Origin: Serratia rhizosphaerae | GTDB taxonomy: Bacteria > Pseudomonadota > Gammaproteobacteria > Enterobacterales > Enterobacteriaceae | Assembly (NCBI RefSeq): GCF_009817885.1 | Contig: NZ_CP041764.1 | Location: forward strand, 1,798,001 to 1,862,000 | DNA: 64,000 bases | Reading direction: 5' to 3' | Shown: one piece after another, positions 20,855-33,305 of the stretch | Position numbering within the stretch: position 1 is the first letter of the stretch | Layout of the letters: each line of letters starts with the position of its first letter | The notes under the pieces: generated by a model | Told to the model about the DNA's origin: nothing | Database searches by the model: none | What the model saw: only the letters and a program-made list of their open reading frames with translations | Position numbers and translations under genes: made by a program

Positions 20855-21817
20855 TCACTCGGCGCTGCGTAATGAGATCTCACCGCCGATAAAGGGTTTG
20901 ATCACGCCATCTTGCTCAAGCAGCAATGCGCCTTGCTGATCGATGCCACGTGCAATCCCCAGGATCTGCTGCTCGCCGATCAAGAGTTTGACCGGACGAT
21001 CGATAAAGTTATCCAGCTCACGCCAGCGTGCAATGAAAGGCGACAGTCCTTCACTTTCAAACTGCCGCAATGACTGACGCATCTCATTGAGTAATGTAGC
21101 GGCAAGCTCATTGCGGTCGATAGCGATCCCGGCCTCCTGCAGGTTAATCCAACCCTGATTAATACTGTCGCTCTGCGTATCCCGCATTGCCAGGTTGATA
21201 CCGGCACCAATCACAATCTGTGCAGCATCGCCGGTTTTACCTGTCAATTCAACGAGAATACCCGCCAGTTTTCGGTCATTCAGGTAAAGATCATTCGGCC
21301 ACTTCACCCGGACTTTTTCTGCCCCCAAACGCTGCAGCACCTCGGTCATCACGATACCGATCACCAGGCTCAGACCAATCGCTGCCGCCGGCCCCTGCTC
21401 CAAACGCCAAAACATCGACAAATAGAGGTTGGCGCCAAAAGGAGACACCCACTGGCGCCCACGACGGCCTCGCCCCGCCTGCTGGTATTCGGCCACACAA
21501 GCATCGCCGGATTGCAGAGTGCCGATGCGATCGAGCAAATACTGATTGGTTGAGTCGACCACCGGCAGTACGGTCACCTGCTTCTCATCCAGTAACGCAG
21601 TAATACGCTGCGCTTCCAGCAGTTGAATCGGCGCCGGCAGGCTGTAGCCTTTCCCCGGGACGGTAAACACGTCTACGCCCCACTCTCTGACGGTTTGAAT
21701 ATGCTTGTTAACCGCGGCACGGCTCATGCCCAAATATTCACCCAGCTGCTCACCCGAATGGAAATCTCCATCGGCCAGCATGGCGATGAGCTTTAATGGT
21801 ACCGTCGTATCTCTCAT
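20855..21817 (-). CDS. birA: Biotin-[acetyl-CoA-carboxylase] ligase / biotin operon repressor BirA
   Basis: BirA attaches biotin to the carrier subunit of acetyl-CoA carboxylase and represses the bio operon when loaded with biotinyl-AMP. The 320-residue protein has an amino-terminal winged helix (about 1-60, recognition region LGMSRAAVNKHI), the biotinyl-AMP loop GRGRRGR at 115-121, KWPNDL at 172-177 and the catalytic lysine near 183. It is therefore the bifunctional form. Its ATG overlaps the murB stop (ATGA), so the two are translationally coupled. Confidence 0.97.
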   Translation of the reverse strand: MRDTTVPLKLIAMLADGDFHSGEQLGEYLGMSRAAVNKHIQTVREWGVDVFTVPGKGYSLPAPIQLLEAQRITALLDEKQVTVLPVVDSTNQYLLDRIGTLQSGDACVAEYQQAGRGRRGRQWVSPFGANLYLSMFWRLEQGPAAAIGLSLVIGIVMTEVLQRLGAEKVRVKWPNDLYLNDRKLAGILVELTGKTGDAAQIVIGAGINLAMRDTQSDSINQGWINLQEAGIAIDRNELAATLLNEMRQSLRQFESEGLSPFIARWRELDNFIDRPVKLLIGEQQILGIARGIDQQGALLLEQDGVIKPFIGGEISLRSAE

Positions 21818-22851
21818 GAAATAGCCTCTACGGCGTCCACTTCCCCCGTGGCGGCAATAAAGCGCACCTCAGGTTCAAGCCAGACGCTAAACTTCTCAGC
21901 AACCGTGTTGCGCACATGGCGCGCCAACGCTACGATATCCTGACTGACGGCGTTATCCTGGTTAATTAATACCAGCGCCTGCTTACTATGCACCGCAGCC
22001 CCGCCAATACGATAGCCTTTTAACGCGCATTGGTCGATCAACCACCCTGCAGCTAATTTCACCCGACCATCCGCCTGCGGGAAATGCGGCATGGTAGGAT
22101 ACGCGGCTAATAACTCTGCGGCATGTTCCTTTTCCACCACCGGATTCTTGAAAAAGCTGCCGGCGTTGCCGGTTTCTCGTGGATCGGGCAGTTTACTGCG
22201 ACGCATCGCGCAAACTGCGTCAAATACCTGATGCGGCGTTACCGTCTCTTTATCCAGCTTAGTCAGATCGCCATAGCTCAATAGCGGCTGCCACTGTTTA
22301 TTCAGCCGTATACCGACGGCAACGATAAGATAGCCGACTTTAAACTGATGTTTGAAAACACTTTCCCGGTAGCCAAAGTTGCAGCGTTCCGGCACCATCC
22401 GGTCAATCTCTCCGGTCGTCAGATTGAGCAGGTCGACGTATTCACAAACATCCTTCCATTCAACGCCATACGCGCCGATATTCTGGATAGGCGCCGACCC
22501 CACGCAACCAGGGATCAGAGCCAGATTTTCCAAACCGGGCATACCACCGTCGAGCGTTCTTTTTACCAGCTCATGCCAGCTCTCACCGGCGCTGACATGA
22601 AGATGCCAACTATCCTGCTCTTCTCTGACCTTAATACCGTGCAGGCGGTTAATCATGACCGTGCCAGCAAAATCTTCTAAAAACAGGACATTACTGCCCT
22701 CTCCAAGAACCAGCAGCGGCTCTTGACGTTTTTTCGTCTTCTGCCAGACCTTAATCATTAACTCGATGTTTTCTGCAATGACCAATTGCGCTGCATTGAC
22801 CGGGAGCGCAAAGGTATTGTGATTTTTTAAAGACGCGCTTTCAGTAGACAT
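21814..22851 (-). CDS. murB: UDP-N-acetylenolpyruvoylglucosamine reductase MurB
   Basis: MurB is the FAD-dependent reductase that makes UDP-N-acetylmuramic acid for peptidoglycan. The 345-residue protein is of the type I (E. coli) form with the FAD-binding LGEGSNVLF segment, ALIPGCVGSAPIQNIGAYG, and the catalytic serine in GNAGSFFKNP. It precedes birA with a 4-base overlap. The region upstream leads to the 3' end of the rRNA operon. Confidence 0.97.
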   Translation of the reverse strand: MSTESASLKNHNTFALPVNAAQLVIAENIELMIKVWQKTKKRQEPLLVLGEGSNVLFLEDFAGTVMINRLHGIKVREEQDSWHLHVSAGESWHELVKRTLDGGMPGLENLALIPGCVGSAPIQNIGAYGVEWKDVCEYVDLLNLTTGEIDRMVPERCNFGYRESVFKHQFKVGYLIVAVGIRLNKQWQPLLSYGDLTKLDKETVTPHQVFDAVCAMRRSKLPDPRETGNAGSFFKNPVVEKEHAAELLAAYPTMPHFPQADGRVKLAAGWLIDQCALKGYRIGGAAVHSKQALVLINQDNAVSQDIVALARHVRNTVAEKFSVWLEPEVRFIAATGEVDAVEAIS

Positions 22852-23231
22852 GATATTGAATACCCATTCCGGAATAATTGCACTTAGTCTACTCGAATAA
22901 ATTTTTGTGGCTATTATTTGTTTTTTGATAATGCGCCGTGGCAGGCAAAATCATGAAACGGGGCAAGGCGAATCACAACCTATCCTGATGAAATATCGCA
23001 ATAAATCCAGAATTTTGGCAATAGAAAATCATTCTGCATGCTATCGGACTAATAACGTGACCGCAGGGGAAACGTATAAATACATTGTTTATTGGCATAG
23101 CAATTTATTTCAGCTTTATATGCTTTCCCAATGAGTAAACATAGACTGAATAAACAATCACCCAACTATATGTATTATTACTGAGTCGCCTGGCATGGTA
23201 TTGCCGATTATTGATTGAGTTCAAATAACGC
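22852..23231. other. Intergenic region between murB and the rRNA operon
   Basis: This A+T-rich stretch of 380 bases separates the murB start from the rRNA terminator. It should contain the murB promoter on the minus strand, but I do not find a clear -35/-10 pair. A 75-codon open frame on the plus strand (22907-23134) lacks a ribosome-binding site and any recognisable family. I see nothing else. Confidence 0.5.
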
Positions 23232-23260
23232 AAAAAGCCTCATGCTTTCGCATGAGGCTT
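23232..23260 (-). terminator. rRNA operon terminator
   Basis: On the minus strand AAGCCTCATG, a 6-base loop and CATGAGGCTT form a perfect 10-base stem followed by TTTTT. It lies 14 bases after the 5S rRNA 3' end and resembles rrn T1 terminators. Confidence 0.92.
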
Positions 23261-23273
23261 CTTACTTTATTTG

Positions 23274-23393
23274 ATGCCTGGCAGTGTCCTACTCTCGCAT
23301 GGGGAGACCCCACACTACCATCGGCGCTACGGCGTTTCACTTCTGAGTTCGGCATGGGGTCAGGTGGGACCACCGCGCTATTGCCGCCAGGCA
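23274..23393 (-). rRNA. rrf: 5S ribosomal RNA
   Basis: The 120-base sequence begins TGCCTGGCGGCAATAGCG and ends CACTGCCAGGCAT, matching enterobacterial 5S rRNA in length and sequence. It is the last RNA of the operon, 177 bases after the 23S 3' end. Confidence 0.97.
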
Positions 23394-23570
23394 AATTCTG
23401 TTTCAATCAACCCGCAACGCATCCACGCCGCCAGTCAATCCAATCTCGGAACTTCGCTGAAAATTATTCGTATCATCCTGATACTCACCCCTTCGGGGCC
23501 AACGCTCCGCGTTGTTCAAAATCGTTCCCGACGATTTTGTCATCCGTCTCTAAAACACCTTCGGTGTTGT

Positions 23571-26477
<2,907 letters not shown>

Positions 26478-26613
26478 TCACAACCCGAAGGTGTCTTTCG
26501 ACATCGTCGCATTGCTACATTTGAGAGACTCTATGACAGGTTACTCCTCATCCCGAACTTCTACGGGGGACAAGTTTCAGCTGCCATGTTTCAATTTTCA
26601 GCTTGTTCCAGAT

Positions 26614-26625
26614 TGTTAAAGAGCA
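26614..26625 (-). promoter_or_regulatory. Spacer boxA antitermination element
   Basis: The minus strand reads TGCTCTTTAACA, the rrn boxA consensus, between tRNA-Ala and 23S rRNA. It should load the Nus/SuhB antitermination complex for 23S transcription. Confidence 0.85.
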
Positions 26626-26684
26626 AAATACTTCGCAGCATACTGTTGCCAATATACTCTGAAGTAGTGTTTTTCGGACTTATA

Positions 26685-26760
26685 TGGTGGAGCTAAGCGG
26701 GATCGAACCGCTGACCTCCTGCGTGCAAGGCAGGCGCTCTCCCAGCTGAGCTATAGCCCC
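26685..26760 (-). tRNA. alaT: tRNA-Ala (TGC)
   Basis: The 76-base tRNA begins GGGGCTATAGCTCAGCTGGG and ends TAGCTCCACCA with an encoded CCA. The anticodon is TGC. It is the second tRNA of the 16S-23S spacer. Confidence 0.97.
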
Positions 26761-26889
26761 ATATAATCGCGTGCAATACCTTTGTCATTACCAACTCGTA
26801 AAGAGTTAATTCTTTCTTAGGCAAGGCATGCGACCGGGAAGTTTACTTTGGTAAACGACCGAGAGCATAACGCAGCATAAGGAAGAATT

Positions 26890-26966
<77 letters not shown>

Positions 26967-27040
26967 ATAAAGGTATTTCTGCTCGTTACTTTTTCATCAG
27001 ACAATCTGTGTGGACACTGCACAGTCAGGATATCTTTAGG

Positions 27041-28582
<1,542 letters not shown>

Positions 28583-28733
28583 AAAGCTTGATTCGCTAAG
28601 TTAATAGCTGTTGCTCAAAGATTTACTGCATGAATTTTACTTCAGTTAGTCACTCTTCAAGACTTGATATTTTTTTGCATCCGAAGATGCTGGATATCGT
28701 CTTGTGAGTGCCCACACAGATTGTCTGATAAAT

Positions 28734-28745
28734 TGTTAAAGAGCA
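28734..28745 (-). promoter_or_regulatory. Leader boxA antitermination element
   Basis: The minus strand reads TGCTCTTTAACA, followed by ATTTATCAGACAATCTGTG, as in enterobacterial rrn leaders. It recruits the Nus antitermination complex. Confidence 0.88.
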
Positions 28746-28780
28746 TCGCCGGAGATAATTCTCATCGGCGCGGGCTGCGT

Positions 28781-28808
28781 ATACTACGCTTTTCGCCCGG
28801 AGAGTCAA
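28781..28808 (-). promoter_or_regulatory. rRNA operon promoter P2
   Basis: A TTGACT -35 (28803-28808) and a TAGTAT -10 (28781-28786) are separated by 16 bases on the minus strand. The 16-base spacer and position about 35 bases before boxA are typical of rrn P2. Confidence 0.88.
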
Positions 28809-28877
28809 GCGTTTATTTCGCTTTCTTCTCGCTGACCCGGCGGCTTGTCAGTCGTTGTTCCCGGTCAGTGGAGGCGC

Positions 28878-28905
28878 ATTATAGGGAGTTCTCAGAACGC
28901 CGCAA
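28878..28905 (-). promoter_or_regulatory. rRNA operon promoter P1
   Basis: On the minus strand a TTGCGG -35 (28900-28905) and a TATAAT -10 (28878-28883) have the 16-base spacer typical of rrn P1, ending CTCCC before the -10. GCGCC follows as the discriminator. Growth-rate and ppGpp control is inferred from this architecture. Confidence 0.9.
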
Positions 28906-28986
28906 CCCCTAATTTCAAAAAACCTTTCAACTGCCTTCTTTTTCAACAAAACGCTGCTCAAGCCAGCGTTTTTGTCACTTTTCATA

Positions 28987-29508
28987 CTAAAGCTGGCGAA
29001 ATTCCTGGGCAAAGCGCTCGACCTCACGCCAATCCGTGTACTCCACTTCTTTACTGCTATCCGTTTCTCCCCCCGTCATACGCATAATAAACTGAATCAT
29101 AATACGGTCGAACCAGCGATAACGCGGATAACGCAGCGCGCCGGCAAAGACCGCGCACTGTGTTGGTTGCCATGGCGAGGAAAGCAGGAACTTACGCGTA
29201 TAAGGATTGGTTTGGGGTGAACGCTTGTCTGACTTGCGCGCCGTCAGATTGACAGAGAAGAAAGCGCTCGGCATTTGGTTTAAGCGTTCAGCATGACGTT
29301 TTACAAACTTATCCAACGCAGGATGGAAATGTCCGTAACGAATCGAGGCGCCGATCATGATGCGTTGATACTGCCCGAGATCGACGTTTTCCGCCTGAAG
29401 CAGATCGACCACATCACAGCACATTGCCTCTTGCAGCTTGTTCGCAATATAAGAAGCAATTGCATGAGTCTGCCCATCGCGACTTGAATAGAGAATCAGT
29501 GCCTTCAT
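28987..29508 (-). CDS. hemG: Menaquinone-dependent protoporphyrinogen IX dehydrogenase HemG
   Basis: HemG oxidises protoporphyrinogen IX to protoporphyrin IX for heme synthesis and passes electrons to quinones at the inner membrane. The 173-residue protein has a flavodoxin fold, with the FMN phosphate loop YSSRDGQT at 7-14 and GASIRYGHFHP near 53. It follows trkH after about 20 bases and is the last gene before the rRNA promoter region, as at rrnA in E. coli. Confidence 0.95.
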   Translation of the reverse strand: MKALILYSSRDGQTHAIASYIANKLQEAMCCDVVDLLQAENVDLGQYQRIMIGASIRYGHFHPALDKFVKRHAERLNQMPSAFFSVNLTARKSDKRSPQTNPYTRKFLLSSPWQPTQCAVFAGALRYPRYRWFDRIMIQFIMRMTGGETDSSKEVEYTDWREVERFAQEFRQL

Positions 29509-29529
29509 GGCGTTACTCCTTATCTAGGC

Positions 29530-30981
29530 TCATTCACGCCAGAAGGTCGGCGTAAACAGAACCAGCAGTGTGAAAACTTCAAGACGCCCAAACAACATCG
29601 TCAACACCAGTATCCACTTCGCCGGCGGCGGCATGGTCGTAAAGTTATCGGCGACAACCCCCAGGCCCGGCCCCAGGTTGTTCAGCGTAGCGGTCACGGC
29701 AGCAAAGGCGGAGAAGTCATCCACGCCGGTGGCGATAATCGCCAGCATGCTGACAATGAACACCAGCGCGTAAGCGGAGAAGAAACCCCATACTGCTTCT
29801 AATATACGTTCGGGTAACGCGCGGTTACCCAGTTTAATGGTATACACGGCATTGGGATGCACCAGTCTTTTCAGTTCACGCGACCCCTGCAGATACAACA
29901 GTAAAATGCGGATTACCTTCAGGCCACCGCCGGTAGAACCGGCGCAGCCGCCGATAAAGGCGGAACACAGCAGCAGCATCGGCAAGAACAGCGGCCATTT
30001 GGCGATGCTGTCGGTCGTAAAACCTGCCGTCGTCGCCATGGACACCACCTGGAAAAACGCCTGGTTGATCGTTTCCATACCAGACTGATAGACGCCATGC
30101 CCCCACAGGATCACCGAACACACCACCACCAGCGTCAATTGCACGAAAATAAACATGCGGAATTCAGGGTCGCGCCAATACACTTTAAGGCTGCGGCCGC
30201 TCAATAGCGCAAAGTGCAGACCATAGTTACAGCCGGAAATCAGCAGGAACACGGCGATGATGGTGTTAATTGTCGGACTGGCGTAATAGCCGATGCTCGC
30301 GTCGTGGGTGGAGAAACCGCCAATGGCGATGGTTGAAAAACTGTGGCCAATGGCATCGAACGCCGACATCCCGGCGCCCCACAGCGCCAATGCGCAGGCC
30401 AGAGTCAACAGCACATAGATAAGCCACAGTGTTTTCGCCGTTTCCGCAATCCTCGGACGCATTTTATTGTCTTTCAACGGCCCCGGCATTTCTGCCCGAT
30501 ACAACTGCATCCCGCCGACGCCGAGAATAGGCAAAATAGCGACCGCCAGTACGATGATCCCCATCCCACCCATCCACTGCAGCATCTGCCGGTAGAACAA
30601 AATGGCTTTTGGCAGCGAGTCCAACCCGACCAGCGTCGTTGCGCCGGTGGTGGTCAAGCCGGAAAAGGATTCGAAAAATGCATCGGTAAGCGAGAGATTA
30701 GGCCGCTCAGAGAACAGGAAGGGCAAAGCCCCCACGCTGCCCAGCACCGTCCAGAACAACACGACGATCAGAAATCCTTCGCGCGGTTTCAGCTCATGCT
30801 TTTGCTTGCGGTTCGGCCACCACAGCAGCAGGCCGATAGTCACGGCGACAAAGAAGGTCTGCGTAAATGCCCGTCCCGCGCCATCGCGGTAAATCAACGC
30901 CACCAGCCCAGGGAGGAACATTGTCCCGGAGAATAAGATGACCAATACACCTACGATACGGGTTATGGCGCGAAAATGCAT
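29530..30981 (-). CDS. trkH: Trk potassium uptake system membrane subunit TrkH
   Basis: TrkH is the ion-conducting subunit of the Trk potassium transporter in the inner membrane and works with TrkA. The 483-residue protein has the usual length and hydrophobic profile, with selectivity-filter-type segments such as GLTTTGATT, TIAIGGFSTHD and SMATTAGFTTD, and the conserved CAGSTGGGLKVIR. It follows yigZ by 34 bases and precedes hemG in a probable operon. Confidence 0.97.
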   Translation of the reverse strand: MHFRAITRIVGVLVILFSGTMFLPGLVALIYRDGAGRAFTQTFFVAVTIGLLLWWPNRKQKHELKPREGFLIVVLFWTVLGSVGALPFLFSERPNLSLTDAFFESFSGLTTTGATTLVGLDSLPKAILFYRQMLQWMGGMGIIVLAVAILPILGVGGMQLYRAEMPGPLKDNKMRPRIAETAKTLWLIYVLLTLACALALWGAGMSAFDAIGHSFSTIAIGGFSTHDASIGYYASPTINTIIAVFLLISGCNYGLHFALLSGRSLKVYWRDPEFRMFIFVQLTLVVVCSVILWGHGVYQSGMETINQAFFQVVSMATTAGFTTDSIAKWPLFLPMLLLCSAFIGGCAGSTGGGLKVIRILLLYLQGSRELKRLVHPNAVYTIKLGNRALPERILEAVWGFFSAYALVFIVSMLAIIATGVDDFSAFAAVTATLNNLGPGLGVVADNFTTMPPPAKWILVLTMLFGRLEVFTLLVLFTPTFWRE

Positions 30982-31015
30982 TTCACACGATCCTTAGCAA
31001 TTTAATTGGAGGGAA

Positions 31016-31630
31016 TTATTGCGAAATGGGGGTTAATTGCAAATTACCGCGACTCAGATCACGTAATTTATTCCCAAAGGTCTCGGTTTCCGTTGCCGGC
31101 AAGGCCAGATGCAACACAACATCCGCACCATATTCGCCGTGCAGAATCCGCCCTTCCATTTGCTGTAGCAGGTTCTCAACCAACGCCAGCTGCGCATAGT
31201 CGCATTGCAAAGTATATTCCAACTGCGGCACTTTGCTGACCAACGGCAGCAGCTTTAACGCCTGCTGCACCCCGCTGCCATAGGCCTTGACCAGGCCACC
31301 GGTGCCTAATTTAATCCCACCGTAGTAGCGTACCACCACTGCGGTTATCTCCCCCACGCCGCTGCCCATCAGCTGGGCCAGGATCGGTTTCCCTGCTGTG
31401 CCGGAAGGCTCGCCGTCGTCGGAAAACCCCAACTGCTGCGAATCCCCCGGCGCGCCGGCGACAAAAGCCCAGCAGTGGTGCCGGGCCGTTGGATGCTCTT
31501 CTCTGACCCGCTGAATAAAAGCTTTAGCCGCTTCCACACCGCAAGTCGGTGCCAACAGCGTAATAAAGCGGCTTTTCTTTATCTCCTCACTGACGCTGAT
31601 AGCGTCGGCAGGAACCGGGTATGCTTCCAT
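31016..31630 (-). CDS. yigZ: IMPACT/YigZ family protein
   Basis: The 204-residue protein belongs to the UPF0029/IMPACT family. The amino-terminal IMPACT domain carries KKSRFI, ARHHCWAFV and the SDDGEPSGTAGKPIL block, followed by VVVRYYGGIKLGTGGLVKAY. The precise biochemical function is not established to my knowledge; a role around translation has been suggested from eukaryotic IMPACT. The ATG at 31630 overlaps the pepQ stop by one base, so translation is coupled. A GTG one codon earlier is less likely. Confidence 0.92.
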   Translation of the reverse strand: MEAYPVPADAISVSEEIKKSRFITLLAPTCGVEAAKAFIQRVREEHPTARHHCWAFVAGAPGDSQQLGFSDDGEPSGTAGKPILAQLMGSGVGEITAVVVRYYGGIKLGTGGLVKAYGSGVQQALKLLPLVSKVPQLEYTLQCDYAQLALVENLLQQMEGRILHGEYGADVVLHLALPATETETFGNKLRDLSRGNLQLTPISQ

Positions 31631-32961
31631 CACGCCAAATTAAGATCGCGCGTCATGTTTTCCACCCGCTTTTCATGAATCACGACGTTGTCTTCAATGC
31701 GGATGCCGCCGTAAGCCTTCATCATATCAATGCGCTCCCAGGCAAAGTGTTTAGCGAACTCGCCGCTGCGCCACGGCGCCAACAGAGACTCAATAAAATA
31801 CAGCCCCGGCTCAATGGTCAACACCATGCCCGGCTGCAGCACCCGCGTACAGCGCAGGAACGGATATTTGGCCGGCGCCGCCAGATGGGTGCCGTTTTCA
31901 TCCTGCATAAAGCCGGCGGCGTCATGCACCTGTAACCCCAGCGGGTGGCCCAGACCATGCGGCAGGAACGGGCAGGTCAATCCTTGTTCAACCATCGCCT
32001 CTTCGCTGATGTCATTCACCAGGCGGTGTTTCTTCAGCAGGCTGGCCAAACGCTGGTGCATCTGCACGTGGTAATCGGTATAACGCACGCCGGGCTTCAG
32101 CGTGCCGATCAGCGCCAGCTGTTCAGCATTGAGGTCTTTAATCAGGGCGGCGAAATCGCTATCGCCGTCCGCCGCATAGGTGCGCGTCAAGTCCGCTGCA
32201 TAACCGTTATATTCCGCACCGGCATCAATCAGGAAGCTGCGCATGTCGGACGGCGGCTGATGCTCGAGCGTGGTGTAGTGCAGCACGGCGGCATGTTCAT
32301 TCAGCGCCACGATATTGCCGTAAGGCACGTCAGTGTCGCGGTGACCGGTCGCAGTCAGATAAGCCTGGTTGATATCAAACTCGCTCATGCCGGACAGGAA
32401 GGCTTCACGCGCCGCCTTATGGCCCGTCACCGCCGTTTTCTGCGCGGCGCGCATGCAGGTCTGTTCGTAACCGGTTTTGATCGAACGATGGAAATCAAGG
32501 TAGTTCAGCACCGCCTGCGGATTGATATTATCCTCCGCAATGCCCAGCTCCCGCGCCCGCTGTTGGGCATAGCCGATATAGCCGACGCGCTCACGCTGTG
32601 CCGGCAGGAGCTGGCCGATATCACCGGCATTGGTCAGCGGCATCAGATCGACAGATTGCGTCCAGAAGCTGTTCGGCAGAGGCTCGACGCTGTGCCAATA
32701 ATCCACCGGCGAATAGAACCACAGCTTCGGTTTGTTAACGCCATCAATCCATAACCAGCAGTTCGGCACCGACGTCACCGGCACCCACGCTTTAAAATGC
32801 GCGTTGACCTTGAACGGATAGTGGTGGTCATCCTGAAAGACCCGCAACAACTCGCCGGAATGAATCAGCAGCGCGTCCAGTTTATTGCGCGCCAACACAT
32901 CGCGTGCGCGGTTTTGCAGTTCATTCAGATGTTCGTTATACAAAGAAGCCAGCGTTTCCAT
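31630..32961 (-). CDS. pepQ: Xaa-Pro dipeptidase PepQ
   Basis: PepQ hydrolyses dipeptides with carboxy-terminal proline and belongs to the metal-dependent pita-bread family. The 443-residue product equals E. coli PepQ in length. Metal ligands are visible in IDAGAEYNGYAADLTRT (two Asp), PHGLGHPLGLQVHD (His), TIEPGLYF (Glu) and GGIRIEDNV (Glu). The ATG at 32959-32961 matches the family start METLASLY. It is divergent from fadB, as in E. coli. Confidence 0.97.
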   Translation of the reverse strand: METLASLYNEHLNELQNRARDVLARNKLDALLIHSGELLRVFQDDHHYPFKVNAHFKAWVPVTSVPNCWLWIDGVNKPKLWFYSPVDYWHSVEPLPNSFWTQSVDLMPLTNAGDIGQLLPAQRERVGYIGYAQQRARELGIAEDNINPQAVLNYLDFHRSIKTGYEQTCMRAAQKTAVTGHKAAREAFLSGMSEFDINQAYLTATGHRDTDVPYGNIVALNEHAAVLHYTTLEHQPPSDMRSFLIDAGAEYNGYAADLTRTYAADGDSDFAALIKDLNAEQLALIGTLKPGVRYTDYHVQMHQRLASLLKKHRLVNDISEEAMVEQGLTCPFLPHGLGHPLGLQVHDAAGFMQDENGTHLAAPAKYPFLRCTRVLQPGMVLTIEPGLYFIESLLAPWRSGEFAKHFAWERIDMMKAYGGIRIEDNVVIHEKRVENMTRDLNLA

Positions 32962-33305
32962 CACAGTACCTTTATGCCCTTAGAACGGAATGCGTCATCT
33001 TAACACACTGATTACGCACTCCAACCCCGCCCCATCAGGCATGCGAAACACCTCGCAAACTGTTAACGGCGCAGCCCTCATCAAGGCAACCATTGCCACA
33101 ATGCTCCACGCTGGGTTGATGTCGATCTGTAGCGAACGGCCAAACCACACAAAATATAATCATAATAAATATCAATAACATAAAATTAAATGCTGTGATC
33201 GGCGCAGCAAAAAATCAATTTCTGATTTGCATATTTTTAACATTAAAACCACACTCATCGTCATCTGGTCATACCAGATCATACGCGCTGATTCAGGAGA
33301 TAGAC
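32962..33305. other. pepQ-fadB divergent intergenic region
   Basis: The 344-base spacer is A+T rich toward fadB and contains the FadR operator and presumably both promoters. A clear sigma-70 pair is not evident to me. No gene is present. Confidence 0.6.
33263..33279 (+). promoter_or_regulatory. FadR operator upstream of fadBA
   Basis: ATCTGGTCATACCAGAT is a perfect 7-base inverted repeat around CAT and closely matches FadR operators, including the site known at E. coli fadB. It lies 27 bases before the fadB start, consistent with repression of beta-oxidation in the absence of long-chain acyl-CoA. Confidence 0.85.

Larger units (their letters stand above)
28583..28986. other. rRNA operon leader and promoter region
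   Basis: These 404 bases between 16S and hemG contain the 16S precursor leader, boxA and the tandem promoters P2 and P1. There is no gene. Upstream of P1 the minus strand has an A+T-rich tract (GGTTTTTTGAAATTA) at the position of an UP element. Confidence 0.85.

Noticed and set aside
22907..23134. A 75-codon plus-strand open frame between murB and the rRNA operon.
   Set aside because: It has no ribosome-binding site, no family resemblance and lies in A+T-rich spacer.
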